Assembly: GCA_002077065.1 (NCBI GenBank)
Contig: NAJO01000010.1
Coordinates: 682,001-746,000 of the forward strand
From: Cryoendolithus antarcticus
Lineage: Eukaryota; Ascomycota; Dothideomycetes; Cladosporiales; Cladosporiaceae
Reading direction: 5' to 3'
Length of the DNA: 64,000 nt
A model generated the notes under the pieces. The model saw only the letters and a list, made by a program, of their open reading frames with translations. It was not told the origin of the DNA and made no database searches. Shown here in pieces: positions 23,211-33,879 of this stretch. The first letter of the stretch is position 1, and each line of letters starts with the position of its first letter. The position numbers were made by a program, and so were the translations under genes.

Positions 23211-24425
23211 CTATATCCCGAACCATATTTTCGTCCGCTCATAAACAAAGAAGCTCGTCGCAACCATAGGCACGACCTTCACGTATCCAATGCTAAGCCC
23301 CACGTAGAAACCCCTAAACCCTTTGTCCCTGTATATTGTGCTCGCGACTTCGGGTATAGTCAATCGATGTCCATCGCCCACCACACCGCCGACCTGCATT
23401 CGTCGTCGAATCACCTCGAGAGGATATGAGATCGTCTGGCTGACAAGCCCTGCCAGTGCGCCCGTCGTAAGCTCAGCCCATGCTCGTAGTGGCGGTGGTT
23501 TGTTGGGCGCGAGCTGCTTCGCCGAGCGCTCTGAGAGAGGGAGGATAGCGTAGGGTGCGAGAGCTGGCAAGCGCATGACGTCGCCTGCTAGGTCGTGGGT
23601 GAGGAATGAGGCGCCGGCGTATGGGATCATGCCTAGCAGGGTTGGTGTGAAACCGCGGAAGAAGTTGGCGTAGCCGCTTCGGGGCGTAGCGGCGCTGACC
23701 GCTGCTGAGGATGCTGCGAGTGCTGCTGCTGCCGGGCGGGGCATGTGAGGCTCGAGAGCTGAGGCTGGGAGCGTTGCGGCCGGTGGTCGTTCGTTGTATA
23801 TCGTTGTGCAGATCTCGCGGAAGGATATGCGGCGGCGGGTCTTCGTTTCGAAGGCTAGCCGGACGCGGATGACTTCCAGCGGGTATGTAGCAAAGACTGA
23901 AAGACAGCCTGCTGCTGAGCCAGCAAGGAAACGTCGCCCTGGGGTCTCTTTGGATCGCGTGGGGATGACCACTGCGCGCACCTGCTCATATGCCAGAAAT
24001 TTGATGCCTCCGTAGGGGAAGATCCGCAGCAGCGTCGCTGAGTGGCCGCGAAACAATCCTCGTATTCCTTCACCAGAGTACACATGGCTCATAGCCTGCA
24101 TCGCGCCACTCCATGAGCCTGTGTATTTTGCAAATTGCGGGTTGCTGGCCTGGAAGAGGATTTTGACTCTATCCAAGGGTGCAACTATTGTCTTTGCCGC
24201 GCATGATGCTATCCCTCCTGCTACGCCGCTGCGGGCAACATACTGCCAGCTTTGCTTGGGTATACTGCGTTCTTCTGGCCGCCGGTTCGGTATGATCGTG
24301 TCTGTGTCCGAGGCGTATGTTGAAGGGCCAACAGGACCGCCCTCTCGTTGACTTCCCTTCATCTCTCGTGGTCCGTCGGCATGTGTGCTGCCATGGCTGG
24401 GTTGCCCTTCAGCCAGGCTGGTCAT
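23211..24425 (-). CDS. LEU5: Mitochondrial carrier, Leu5/SLC25A16 type (coenzyme A transport)
   Basis: This intronless 404-residue protein has the threefold mitochondrial carrier repeat. The signature PX[DE]XX[KR] is present in all three repeats, as PLDRVK, PLEVIR and PLEVIR. The sequence around the first repeat (GGIASCAAKTIVAPLDRVKILFQ) and the Gly-rich segment LLRIFPYGGIKF are typical of the Leu5/Graves-disease carrier group, which is needed to accumulate CoA in the mitochondrial matrix. The N-terminal 65 residues are a hydrophilic extension. An Ala/Pro-rich loop of about 45 residues is inserted in the second repeat, as in other filamentous fungi. Assignment to the family is secure. The substrate is inferred from the subgroup. 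Confidence 0.9.
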   Translation of the reverse strand: MTSLAEGQPSHGSTHADGPREMKGSQREGGPVGPSTYASDTDTIIPNRRPEERSIPKQSWQYVARSGVAGGIASCAAKTIVAPLDRVKILFQASNPQFAKYTGSWSGAMQAMSHVYSGEGIRGLFRGHSATLLRIFPYGGIKFLAYEQVRAVVIPTRSKETPGRRFLAGSAAGCLSVFATYPLEVIRVRLAFETKTRRRISFREICTTIYNERPPAATLPASALEPHMPRPAAAALAASSAAVSAATPRSGYANFFRGFTPTLLGMIPYAGASFLTHDLAGDVMRLPALAPYAILPLSERSAKQLAPNKPPPLRAWAELTTGALAGLVSQTISYPLEVIRRRMQVGGVVGDGHRLTIPEVASTIYRDKGFRGFYVGLSIGYVKVVPMVATSFFVYERTKIWFGI

Positions 24426-24938
24426 CGAGCGGTGCTGGTGATGTAGGCGTGTCGATGCTCGCGTGCTGTGGCGGACATCGGAGAGCGCAGTCGAGGGCTA
24501 CTTTTCAGACCTAGTCCTCCAGTCCTTCTTCCGAGGCCACCACCGAGAATTATCGATTTCTCATCTCCATCATGCTCAAGGAGGCATCTCGTCTGCACAT
24601 GTTTACACTTTCGTCATTGCCGGTCCCGAGGCTTTTGGCTCCCGGAAGCCGATTCCAGCCGAACGGATTTCAATGGCACATCGCTCCTTCATTAACAAAC
24701 ACACTGTCACATCAGGATTATTCAACCTTGCTAGGTGGGGAACAGAGGGCATTGCGAAGCTCCGAAGTCACGTCGATTTCCAACGGCGTTGCGCGTCTCA
24801 TATGCTGAAGGCGACTCGTAAGACTTGACGCGAGATAAATACTCAGGTAGGCAAGGTGGTGCATCTCTCGTTCCAAGCTTCCTCCTTCATCTCGTCTATG
24901 CACATATCTCCGCTCTTGTGTCGATTTCTCAGCTATCG
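24426..24938. other. Divergent promoter between the LEU5-type and METTL4-type genes
   Basis: No gene is seen. Open frames here are short and overlap each other in several phases. Confidence 0.4.
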
Positions 24939-26249
24939 ATGATGATGGAGCAGGGTCCTTCATCTATTCTGTGGCGGAGTGAAGACCATACTGTCACAGT
25001 GATCGACACTCCGTGGTCCATTGCAGCCGCTCAGGGTACTCCAGAGCACCCGTGCCACGACGAGATCGCATCCACGGAACCCATTACCACACCATACGCG
25101 ATCAACGAGCCGAAGTCTGAAATGGCAAAGCAGGCTCTTGCTGGACAGGCAGTTGATAGCGAGCTCCATCATGAGTATGAGGCGCTGCTTGCGCAAGCCC
25201 TGGATCAAGTCCGATTCCATCACTCTGGGCCATGGCACCTACCTCGCTACATCTTTAAGAAGGCTCAACATGTAGCGAAGAAGCGCAAGTTGGACGCCGT
25301 AGATGAGTCTGCCGCATCGTCGCTCGGTTCTCCTGCCAGCGGCCTCGCCGACAGCGCACATGTAGCCGGCTCCCCAGATGAAGTTCCGTCTGCAGTATCG
25401 AAGACTGGGCTGAGCGCTTTCGACGGCATGCCCATGGACGCTACCGAAACGTACATCTTCGGCAGTCCGTATGGAATGCAGTCCCCCAGCCAGCTCACAG
25501 TCCGCAATTCGACAGGCGAACCCAATGTCAGCTTTCGCATACCACAGAAGTCATCGTTCTATCTGTGTGACTGCGCTAACCTGACAGACTTCCACGCTGC
25601 CATTCGGGCTCAAGCTGAGCATCTCGATACACGACGCAAGTTCGACTTCATTCTTCTCGATCCACCATGGCCGAACAGATCTGTCAAGCGCACCCACAAG
25701 ACCGCCGACTCCACTTACGCCATCGTCAGCTCGCTCAACTCTGTATACGATCTGGTTATGGGCATGGATCTTGACATGCTGATGGAGACTGACTGCCTGG
25801 TGGGTATCTGGATCACGAACAAGGCGCAAGTCCGTGAGCTGGTACTTGGCAAGGACGGCATCTTCGCTTGCTGGGGCGTCGAGCTTGTTGAAGAATGGGT
25901 CTGGCTCAAGACTACCGCTGTAGGAGAGCCAGTGACGGCTATTGATGCTGTCTGGCGGAAGCCGTACGAGGTGCTACTGCTTGGGCGCAGGCGTGTCAGC
26001 TATGAGCCGGCTGCAGCGACACAGACCAAGGACAAGGTCACCAGACGTGTGATCTTGGGAGTGCCGGATCTGCACTCGCGAAAGCCGTGCTTGAAGGAGC
26101 TCATCGAGCCATTGATGCCAGATGCGATTAATTACAGGGCGCTCGAGGGTTTCGCTCGACATCTGGTAGCTGGTTGGTGGAGTGTCGGAGACCAATGCAT
26201 CAAGTACAACTGGGAGGGCTACTGGAGACCTACGCAGACGATTGAGTGA
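24939..26249 (+). CDS. MT-A70 family N6-adenosine methyltransferase, METTL4-like
   Basis: A single exon encodes 436 residues. The catalytic DPPW motif lies at about residue 240 in FDFILLDPPWPNRSVKR. It is followed by the conserved segments LVGIWITNK, EEWVWLKTTAVGEP and WRKPYEVLLLGRR that separate the METTL4 branch from METTL3/Ime4. The start chosen is the first of three consecutive Met codons, because the upstream in-frame extension is hydrophobic and atypical. Human METTL4 makes N6,2'-O-dimethyladenosine at an internal U2 snRNA position. Other reports propose DNA 6mA activity, so the substrate in fungi is open. A U2 snRNA gene lies in the same window at about 60 kb. Confidence 0.9.
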   Translation: MMMEQGPSSILWRSEDHTVTVIDTPWSIAAAQGTPEHPCHDEIASTEPITTPYAINEPKSEMAKQALAGQAVDSELHHEYEALLAQALDQVRFHHSGPWHLPRYIFKKAQHVAKKRKLDAVDESAASSLGSPASGLADSAHVAGSPDEVPSAVSKTGLSAFDGMPMDATETYIFGSPYGMQSPSQLTVRNSTGEPNVSFRIPQKSSFYLCDCANLTDFHAAIRAQAEHLDTRRKFDFILLDPPWPNRSVKRTHKTADSTYAIVSSLNSVYDLVMGMDLDMLMETDCLVGIWITNKAQVRELVLGKDGIFACWGVELVEEWVWLKTTAVGEPVTAIDAVWRKPYEVLLLGRRRVSYEPAAATQTKDKVTRRVILGVPDLHSRKPCLKELIEPLMPDAINYRALEGFARHLVAGWWSVGDQCIKYNWEGYWRPTQTIE

Positions 26250-26320
26250 TCGACTGAGCGCCCTTGTATTGCTACGAGATCAAGAGTTGTATATATCTAT
26301 GGCAACCGACAGTGCCTAAT

Positions 26321-27132
26321 CTAGTACACAGCTGGCCCCGAGCGCTTCAACGCACCCAGCGCCTGCTCGATTGTGATCACATTCGCCGGCAGCTTCGGCA
26401 GGACGCCCTCCAAGATCGCAGCATTGATGCCCGGTGTGTCTGGCGGCGTCTCGATGGTGTTGTTCGCGATAACGTAGCTATCAGGAGGGTCAGCACATGT
26501 CCTCGGCCGATTATACTGTCATGATCCACTTACACTTTGTAGTCCAGATCAAATAGCCTGTACGCCGTGCTCAAAATCACCCCAGACGTCCGGATCCCAC
26601 TAAGCACCACGGTATCAATCCCCTGGCTCTCCAGAATCTGCTCCAGCGCATTTCCGGCACCGGCGTAGTACCTGGTCTTCTGCAGCGTCAAATCACCAGC
26701 CGCTGCATCTACGGTGAAAGCTGGGTAGACCATTGAGCCCGTGGAATTAGCACCGACCAGCGCATTCCCAGTACTCGCAGCGACTGTTGCGAATCCGCCG
26801 TTCGGGTTCACCTCCGGCTTACGAGCATTCGCGAAGTAAATTCGTGTGAAGATCTGCAGAGGGGGAGGGTTGAGAGCGTGCGCAGCGTTGATGAAGGTCG
26901 CGGTGTTGTTGATGAAGGCTTGGCCCGCAGGCGAAGGGGCGACGGAGCCGACGAGGGCATTGATCAGGTCGAGATTGAGGAGGGCATAGTGTCGGCCGAA
27001 GGTGAAGTTGGAGTTGGCAGGGAGGGTTGAAGCAATGGCGGTGGGATAGTTGTCGTAGCCTGGAGTTGTGGAGGCGTTCTGCGCGAGGGCTGTGCTGGTT
27101 AGGCTAGCGAGGAGGAGAGTTGAGGGACGCAT
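26321..27132 (-). CDS. Secreted isochorismatase-like hydrolase family protein
   Basis: Two exons (27132-26534, 26477-26321) give 251 residues. An N-terminal signal peptide (hydrophobic run ending ALAQ) precedes the isochorismatase fold. The Asp segment is LLNLDLINALV, the Lys segment is LQKTRYYAGAGN, and the third segment is VVLSGIRTSGVILST. The position that holds the catalytic Cys in nicotinamidase-type members is Gly here, as in true isochorismatases and several fungal relatives. The donor GTAAGT and the 56-base intron give the smooth join DYKV|YVIANNTIETPPD. The substrate is unknown. Secretion and N-glycosylation sites suggest an extracellular role. Confidence 0.82.
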
Positions 27133-27541
27133 CTTGGACAGTTCAGTAAAGTGATATTGCAGAATTGGAGATGGTAGAGTCGGATCTGATTCGGGAACAG
27201 ACTTCAAGAGGAAGGAAGGTACTTATTATCCGACCTCATCAGCGTCGATCCTCTGACGTGCGCAAGTCTCTAGCGTCCGTGTCACTAGGCGTCCTTTATT
27301 TCAAATGGCGTCTGCGATGGACCCGATGCACTGTTGAAAGTGTTTCGGACTTTCGAGACCCGGAAAGCCAAAGTGACGTGCTTCACTTCATCAAAGACAA
27401 GGATCGGCACGGAAAGCTTATTCCATCTGCCGGCGCACTCAGGTACACCTCCCGAATCCTGCAGTGCTGCATACAGCGAGTGACGGTCCAAGGCGAAATA
27501 TTGTTACATGGGACAGTCTAAATCACGTATTAATATTGCAA
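27133..27541. other. Intergenic region between the isochorismatase-like and Lon genes
   Basis: No gene is visible. It holds the promoter of the secreted protein gene and the 3' flank of the Lon gene. Confidence 0.4.
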
Positions 27542-30361
27542 CTATAGTCTACTCTCTACTCCGCTCCACCCTCTTTGACCCGGCCACTCCATACCAGGCC
27601 AGACATGCGGCAGTGCCTCCCAGATGTGTCCCACGAGCACAATCTCCATGCCCTCCTTGACCTCGTCGGGTAGATCCTTGACATCCTTCGCATTCTGCTT
27701 AGGCAACAGCACCTTCTTGACTCCAGCCCTCAAAGCACCAATCAACTTCTCCTTAATGCCTCCGACTGGCATGACCTTGCCGCGCAGCGAGAATTCGCCT
27801 GTCATGGCCAGTGTGGTCGGGATAGCCTTGTTGCTGAACAGAGAGATGAGCGCGACGGTATGTGCGAGACCAGCAGAGGGACCATCCTTAGGTACAGCAC
27901 CGGATGGGCAGTGCACGTGAATGCTGCGCGCCTTCATTATATCCTCGTTCGGGTCATTAGTGAGAGCCAGCTCATACGCATGGCTCTTGACCCAAGTAAG
28001 CGCCACTTCTACACTCTCCTTCAGCACATCTCCCAGCTTGCCCGTTAGCTGGACGCGCCCTGAGCCAGGCATGTCCGCGACCTCGATGAAGAGAATACTG
28101 CCCTGCATGCCGCTGCTGTAAGCCACTAGTCCGGTCACGACGCCAGGCTGCGATGATCGCGCAGTGAGCTCTTCCTCGAAGCGTTCAGGGCCGAGGATGT
28201 CTTCTAGGTCCTCCGAAGCCACGGCGGGAGAGTACGCGGGCAGGGTGTTGGTGTCTCTGCACTCAGCGTACTGCACTGCTTTCGAACGGCAGACACTACC
28301 GAGCTCGCGCTCGAGATTGCGCACCCCAGATTCGCGGGTGTAGGACGTGATGACTTTGTCGAGGACATCAGCAGGTAGGCTCACATTCTGCTGTTGCAAG
28401 CCATTGGTGGTGATCTGCTTTGGCAGTAGGTGGCGGGTAGCTATGTGTCGTTTCTCTAGCGTTGTGTAGCCGGAAAGCTGTATCGTCTCCATGCGATCCA
28501 GAAGCGGAGCAGGAATCGTGTCGAGCGTGTTTGCAGTGGCGATGAAGAGCACTTTGCTCAGGTCTATGGGAATATTGACATAGTGGTCGACGAAGCTATG
28601 GTTTTGCTCGGGGTCGAGGACTTCGAGCATTGCTGCTGAGGGGTCGCCATGGTGAGATGAGGTGCCGACTTTGTCGATTTCGTCGAGAAGGATGACTGGG
28701 TTTGCTACACCGACTTTCTTGAGACCGCTCACGATGAGACCGGGCATGGCTGCGACGTATGTTCGGCGATGTCCTCGAATCTCAGCCTCGTCTCGCACGC
28801 CACCAAGGGAGATGCGGTGGAATTGGCGACCTAGTGCGGTTGCCACAGACTTGGCTAGTGATGTCTTGCCTGTGCCTGGTGGACCCACCAGCAGTAGTAT
28901 AGGAGACTTGTCGACCATCTTCTTATGTTGAAGCAACTTGAGCTCATCAGGTGTCTGTAATCTTGGTGGTCGCTCGATCTTCGCGACTTGAGATGTGGGC
29001 GCGACATCTTGCTCCTCCTCGCTCTGCTCAGCAGCCTCGGCTTGCGGCTCACTTGCTGTAGCAATTGCTTGTATCTGCTTATCTAGATCTGTGTTGACTG
29101 CCTGCTTGAGCTTGAGCACCGCCAGGTACTCCAGTAGTCTCTTCTTGATCTTCTCTAGCCCGTAATGATCGTCGTCCAGCTGCTTACGCGCATTGGCTAG
29201 CGTGGCAGCGTCCAAGCGGTCCTCCGTCATCTTCGTCCACGGTATCTCAGCAAGATTCTCGAGATAGTTCCGTATCACCTGATGCTCGGCCTGATTCGGG
29301 TTCATTTTTGCGAACCGCTTCAGCTCTCGATCAGCCACCTTCTGCGCCTCAGGACTCAGCTTGGCGTCCTCAAGTCGCTTCTTGAGTTCGTCTGTCTCGT
29401 TCGCTTCCTCATCCGCTTGCTGACCGCCGCCACCACCGCCGAAGCCAGGTGGCAAGCTCATCCCGCCTGGCATCTGACCGTTGCCAATGTTCCGCATTCT
29501 GGGGTCCTGCCGCAGCTTTTTGAGCATGTCTGGATCGATCATGCCATCTTGAGGCACGGTAGTCGTGATTGAAATGATGCGACTGCTTCCGTGTATACCC
29601 TTGATCTGCCTCTGCAGCATCTCGATCACTCGCTCTAGCCGTTCTTGTACAGGTAGTGCAGCGAGCACGCGCAGCTTCTCCTCGTGCGTACCCTCAATGA
29701 TGTTGGTCATGAAGTCTGCCAACACTCCCGCATCAGAGAGGTCCTTCTTGGCGATGTACAGCTCCAGTCGACGTGCCAATAGAGGCGAGAGTGACAGGCT
29801 CGGTCCTCGCGGGAGCAAAGGAGACAACCTGATGAGTGCAATGAGTTCCCGAGACAGCTGCTTAAGCTGAGTGAACAAGTCCGCGACCTCGAAGTTGTCT
29901 TGCCGGATAACCTGATCCTCGTGTGTGATGACCCGTGCCTCGAAGAACGGCCGATCCTTGAGTATCCTGTCTACCGTAAATCGACTGACACCCTCGACGA
30001 TCAGAGTGAGCTCGCCCTGCCGCCGTCCTTGCACTCCAGTGACCTTGCCCACAGTACCATAGCTGAACAGATCTGTCCTCTTAGCCTGAGCCGGGTCAAC
30101 CAGTAACTTTGGGCCGATATTCGGCTTGCCATCATCGATCAACTGCTTGCCATCCGCGGACAGGAACGGGCTATTGAGTGGTACACATCCAATGGTGACA
30201 CTATTCGCCTCGACCGTAGGCGTCGAAGCCTTGCTGTAGATGTTCGCTAGTATTGCGGCGATATCGGCACGATTGGTGAGAGGGATTCGAGCGACTATGC
30301 CAGGAAGGAGCACCGTCGACTGCGGAAGAGGAACAAGGGGAAGGATACGTGACTTAGCCAT
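27542..30361 (-). CDS. Peroxisomal Lon protease with C-terminal PTS1
   Basis: This intronless gene encodes 939 residues with the complete Lon layout. It has an N-terminal substrate-binding domain, an AAA+ module (Walker [10 protein letters not shown], Walker [10 protein letters not shown]) and a C-terminal protease domain. The catalytic Ser is in PKDGPSAG and the Lys in VGGIKEK. There is no mitochondrial presequence. The protein ends in Ser-Arg-Leu, a canonical peroxisome targeting signal, so this is the peroxisomal Lon (LonP2/Pln type) that degrades damaged matrix proteins, not mitochondrial Pim1. A Gly-rich insert (GFGGGGGGQ) lies before the AAA+ module. It is head-to-head with TRM2, 238 bases apart. 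Confidence 0.94.
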   Translation of the reverse strand: MAKSRILPLVPLPQSTVLLPGIVARIPLTNRADIAAILANIYSKASTPTVEANSVTIGCVPLNSPFLSADGKQLIDDGKPNIGPKLLVDPAQAKRTDLFSYGTVGKVTGVQGRRQGELTLIVEGVSRFTVDRILKDRPFFEARVITHEDQVIRQDNFEVADLFTQLKQLSRELIALIRLSPLLPRGPSLSLSPLLARRLELYIAKKDLSDAGVLADFMTNIIEGTHEEKLRVLAALPVQERLERVIEMLQRQIKGIHGSSRIISITTTVPQDGMIDPDMLKKLRQDPRMRNIGNGQMPGGMSLPPGFGGGGGGQQADEEANETDELKKRLEDAKLSPEAQKVADRELKRFAKMNPNQAEHQVIRNYLENLAEIPWTKMTEDRLDAATLANARKQLDDDHYGLEKIKKRLLEYLAVLKLKQAVNTDLDKQIQAIATASEPQAEAAEQSEEEQDVAPTSQVAKIERPPRLQTPDELKLLQHKKMVDKSPILLLVGPPGTGKTSLAKSVATALGRQFHRISLGGVRDEAEIRGHRRTYVAAMPGLIVSGLKKVGVANPVILLDEIDKVGTSSHHGDPSAAMLEVLDPEQNHSFVDHYVNIPIDLSKVLFIATANTLDTIPAPLLDRMETIQLSGYTTLEKRHIATRHLLPKQITTNGLQQQNVSLPADVLDKVITSYTRESGVRNLERELGSVCRSKAVQYAECRDTNTLPAYSPAVASEDLEDILGPERFEEELTARSSQPGVVTGLVAYSSGMQGSILFIEVADMPGSGRVQLTGKLGDVLKESVEVALTWVKSHAYELALTNDPNEDIMKARSIHVHCPSGAVPKDGPSAGLAHTVALISLFSNKAIPTTLAMTGEFSLRGKVMPVGGIKEKLIGALRAGVKKVLLPKQNAKDVKDLPDEVKEGMEIVLVGHIWEALPHVWPGMEWPGQRGWSGVESRL

Positions 30362-30599
30362 GATGGTGATGTTGCTCTACAAGAAGAGAAGGAGGATAAG
30401 ACTGGGATGTGACATTACCATCTACTCGTGGCGCGATGTGAGAGTGATGATGTCCGGCTCGCGATCGCCGAGGTTCGATGACCGTTCCGGACATGACCAC
30501 GTGATTGTTATACAACCGTTGACCATTGATTGCCGGCAGGTGCAATGGCTGACATGTGAAGACGGACCTTTCCTAGCTGTTAGCTACCCAGCTTCGTCA
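30362..30599. promoter_or_regulatory. Shared divergent promoter of peroxisomal Lon and TRM2
   Basis: The two start codons are separated by 238 bases on opposite strands, so both promoters must lie here. No TATA box is obvious. Confidence 0.5.
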
Positions 30600-32366
30600 A
30601 TGTTCACCCTCTCCTCTACGATACTGCGCCGGATTTCACCTCGTATTCGACACACAGCTGTTCCCTTGTGCAAGATGGCGCAAAAACGCGCTTTCAACGA
30701 AGGCAAACGGCACTTCAAGAAGAACAAGAAGCAGAAGACTTCGACTGTCAATGAGGGCACAAACGAAGAAGTGCTGCTTGCCGACGTGCGGAATCTCCTG
30801 AAGCAGTGCAGTCTGTCCGGGGCAGCAGCAGAAACAAAGGCGCCGGAAGAGCAGACCGCGGTGGACGTAGACATAATAGAGCTCTCCTCAACCGGCGATG
30901 GACTCGCCCACAAAGATGGTCAAGTATACGTTGTTCCCTTTGCCGTTCCTGGCGACACTGTGACTGCGAAAGTGTACAGACATGACGCTGCCGAGTCGTA
31001 CGCTCTGGCGGACTTTGTAAAGGTAGTCAAGCCTTCAGAGCATCGTACTGAGAAGCCACCCTGCCCGTACTTCACCAAGTGTTCCGGGTGCCAATTCCAA
31101 CATCTGCCGTACTCGTACCAGCTTCAGCATAAGCGGAGCATAGTCGAGCGAGCGTATCAGAACTTCTCGAAACTACCAGCTTCTGCCGTGCCAGTTGTCG
31201 GCGACACAATTGGCTCGCCACTACAGTATGGCTACCGTACAAAGCTCACGCCACACTTCGACGGACCTCAGGGTGGTCGCAGAGACAAGAGGAAGGGCCT
31301 GAAGGTGACATGGCCTGAAGTGCCGCCTATCGGGTTCATGTTGAAGGGTACACGGAAGACAATGGACATCGAAGATTGCCCGATTGGGACAGATGCTGTG
31401 CGGAAGGGCATGAAGAAGGAGCGCGTCAGGGTCGCTGCAGATATTAACAAGTACCAGCGTGGTGCAACGTTACTGCTCCGAGAGCACACGAAAAAGGTGG
31501 AGAAGGGCGGCAAGTCAGAGGAGATTCCAGAGGATGTCGTCGTCGAGGACCAGGACGACTTTACCCTGCTCAAAACGTGCATCACTGACCCCAACGGCAC
31601 CTCCTCTGAATATATCGACGGCTTTCGCTTCGACAACCCAGCTGGCGCGTTCTTCCAAAACAACAACTCAATCCTTCCCCTAATAACGCAATATATCCGC
31701 GACAATATACTCGAATCCTCGGTCTCGGATTCCCCTCCACCCATCAGAAATCTCATAGACGCCTATTGTGGCTCTGGATTCTTCACGGTCACGCTCTCGC
31801 AGACTTTCACCCGCAGCATAGGCATTGACATCTCGCCGTCTTCCATCACGGCCGCAACTCGTAATGCCACTCGCAACAACCTCCCTTCGTCATCTGTAAA
31901 CTTCCTAGCGGGGGACGCAAACTCACTCTTCGCTTCTATTCCGGCTGCCGACTTCCCGCCGAATGAGACGGCAGTGATTATTGACCCACCAAGGAAGGGT
32001 TGCGATGAGGGTTTCATCAGCCAATTGATGGACTACGGACCGAGAAGGATTTGCTATGTGAGTTGTAATGTGCATACGCAGGCTAGGGATGTTGGATGGC
32101 TTGTGGATGGGCTGGCGGAGAGGGATGGAATGTACGAGGTTGAGAGTTTGAGGGGATTTGATTTCTTCCCGCAGACATCGCACGTGGAGGGTGTTGCGAT
32201 CTTGAGGAGGAAGCAGGGTGTGTCAGACATGGGAGAGAAGTCGGGTCTAGAGCAGTCAGTGGCAACTTCAGAGGGAGACGCGAAGCTTGAGTATTTCACC
32301 AATGACGGAGACGCCGTGAGAAAGGCGAGTCCGGGCGCTGATGCAGCAAACGATGGTGGTAAGTAG
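30600..32366 (+). CDS. TRM2: tRNA (uracil-54-C5)-methyltransferase
   Basis: This enzyme makes 5-methyluridine at position 54 of tRNA. A single exon gives 588 residues from the first plausible Met. A TRAM-like RNA-binding domain comes first (about 95-170), then a Cys cluster (CPYFTKCSGCQF). The S-adenosylmethionine motif is DAYCGSGFFTVTL, the catalytic Cys is in CYVSCNVHTQARD, and IDPPRKGCDEGF precedes it. The first 25 residues are rich in Arg, Ser and Thr and look like a mitochondrial presequence. A second Met at residue 26 (base 30675) begins a lysine-rich nuclear-type N-terminus, suggesting alternative starts for mitochondrial and cytosolic/nuclear forms. The acidic, Gly-rich C-terminal tail is extra. 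Confidence 0.93.
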   Translation: MFTLSSTILRRISPRIRHTAVPLCKMAQKRAFNEGKRHFKKNKKQKTSTVNEGTNEEVLLADVRNLLKQCSLSGAAAETKAPEEQTAVDVDIIELSSTGDGLAHKDGQVYVVPFAVPGDTVTAKVYRHDAAESYALADFVKVVKPSEHRTEKPPCPYFTKCSGCQFQHLPYSYQLQHKRSIVERAYQNFSKLPASAVPVVGDTIGSPLQYGYRTKLTPHFDGPQGGRRDKRKGLKVTWPEVPPIGFMLKGTRKTMDIEDCPIGTDAVRKGMKKERVRVAADINKYQRGATLLLREHTKKVEKGGKSEEIPEDVVVEDQDDFTLLKTCITDPNGTSSEYIDGFRFDNPAGAFFQNNNSILPLITQYIRDNILESSVSDSPPPIRNLIDAYCGSGFFTVTLSQTFTRSIGIDISPSSITAATRNATRNNLPSSSVNFLAGDANSLFASIPAADFPPNETAVIIDPPRKGCDEGFISQLMDYGPRRICYVSCNVHTQARDVGWLVDGLAERDGMYEVESLRGFDFFPQTSHVEGVAILRRKQGVSDMGEKSGLEQSVATSEGDAKLEYFTNDGDAVRKASPGADAANDGGK

Positions 32367-32585
32367 CATGCTACGGGGAAAGTGTGTGGACAGATCTTAA
32401 CAGTGACAACAACCCTGTTATTGCATTATATTTGTGTACACAACAGGAGCCGATTCGCCCGTGGCTGAGCTGCGTCGTAGTATGTGCCGTGCATGCGTAC
32501 CTGCAGATAGCAGACTGACTAAGCAGACGTATATCAGTACAAGCAAAGCGGCTGAAACAGTTCACCTTAATACATTCCTTTTACC

Positions 32586-33660
32586 ATGGACAGGCTACAC
32601 GATGTAGTGCACAAGATCCGGCATGCCCGGAGCGCCCACGCAATAGATCCTACTGGCGACGACAGCGAAGAAGTCCAAGCAAGACGTAGAGAACAGGTCT
32701 ACCAAGCTCAGAAGTAAGCACGAAGCTTATCTCGGAACGCACGTAGCACGCAATGCGGACTGATATAACTTCACAGACGCCATCGCAATCGCAAGGCAGA
32801 GTACCTGCAGACACTTGAGGCTGAGGTCATTCGGCTACAGCACGACGATGCTCAAACATCCGCAGAGAAGACTAAACTCGCGCGCGAAAATGCTGAGCTC
32901 CGCGCACTCTTGGAGTCTTGCAGTACTGATGTACGACCACCACTGGCCCAGGAAGTGACTGTGGATCCAAGGGTGACGCAATTGCATGATGTCGATATGG
33001 CGGATGTCGACATTCACTTCGACCCCATCATGCACGCCGAGAGGACCTTCGTCGCCTTCCCGGCTACTCAACACTCGACCGCATCGTCAATCAGCACTGC
33101 GCCATCAGTTCCAACGCCGGAGCCGGACTCTTGGGTTGCTCTAGACTTCATCCTCGCGCTCGAGCATCCCTGCCGCGGTCACATCCAACACCCAGGCATA
33201 GCGCCAGATGCACACCGGCACGAAGCCTGCGAGATCATAGGGATTCAAGGTCATGCGTTGACAACTACCAGTGCTGTGTTGGCGAGTGCGCAGTCAAGTA
33301 GCGAGATCAACGACCTTCCGAATCATTGCGAGCTGAAAGCGGACGTGAAGGAGAGGTGGCGAATCCCGTACGCTGAGGTCGAGAAGTGAGTTGACGAGCA
33401 TGTACTCTGCATTGTACGGCTGCTGACAAAGGACTAGGCTTGTGGCGCTTAGCGAAAAGCTCGAGCTGGACGACGAGATGTTGACACCAGCGCAGGCCTA
33501 TGCTGCGGTTCGACGGGTTTTGCCCAGTGAGAGAGCACTGCAGCCGGTGCTTGAGCGCTTGAAAGAATTGTTGGCCAAGGTCGTCGAGTGCTGTGGACTC
33601 GGGACCGTGATAAAGACGGAGGTCTTCCAACAGCACTTGAATAGCGTTCTGAAGACATGA
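32586..33660 (+). CDS. bZIP transcription factor (fungal subgroup lacking the invariant Asn)
   Basis: Three exons (32586-32713, 32777-33385, 33438-33660) give 319 residues. The basic region, QVYQAQKRHRNRKAEY, followed by the heptad Leu/Val pattern LQTLEAEVIRLQ is completed only after intron 1 is removed. The position normally held by the invariant Asn of bZIP proteins is Val, as in a large group of fungal bZIPs with an AQ-x-x-HR core. The rest has a mid-protein acidic and Ser/Pro-rich stretch and a C-terminal helical region (LVALSEKLELDDEMLTPAQA). Target genes are unknown. Splice donors GTAAGC and GTGAGT are standard. Confidence 0.85.
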
Positions 33661-33879
33661 GATTGAGCCCTTGAGGTCCGCGTGCTATTGCCCTGTCATT
33701 GCATGCAGTCTCTGTCATCATGATTCCGTCACTATGATATGCTCAATCTTCAGTTCGTAACGTACGATCCGCGGTCGACCCGTCGTTCAGCAATGTCTCA
33801 TGCCTGCAGTGAACCGTCATGCCGAACGCCTTGCTAATGTCATTCCCGCCTGACCTGTTTGACCGAGCCATACACACAC

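Noticed and set aside
22898..23269. Plus-strand hydrophobic open frame of 123 codons
   Set aside because: It overlaps the 3' end of the carrier gene on the opposite strand, has no family resemblance and lacks splice or promoter support.
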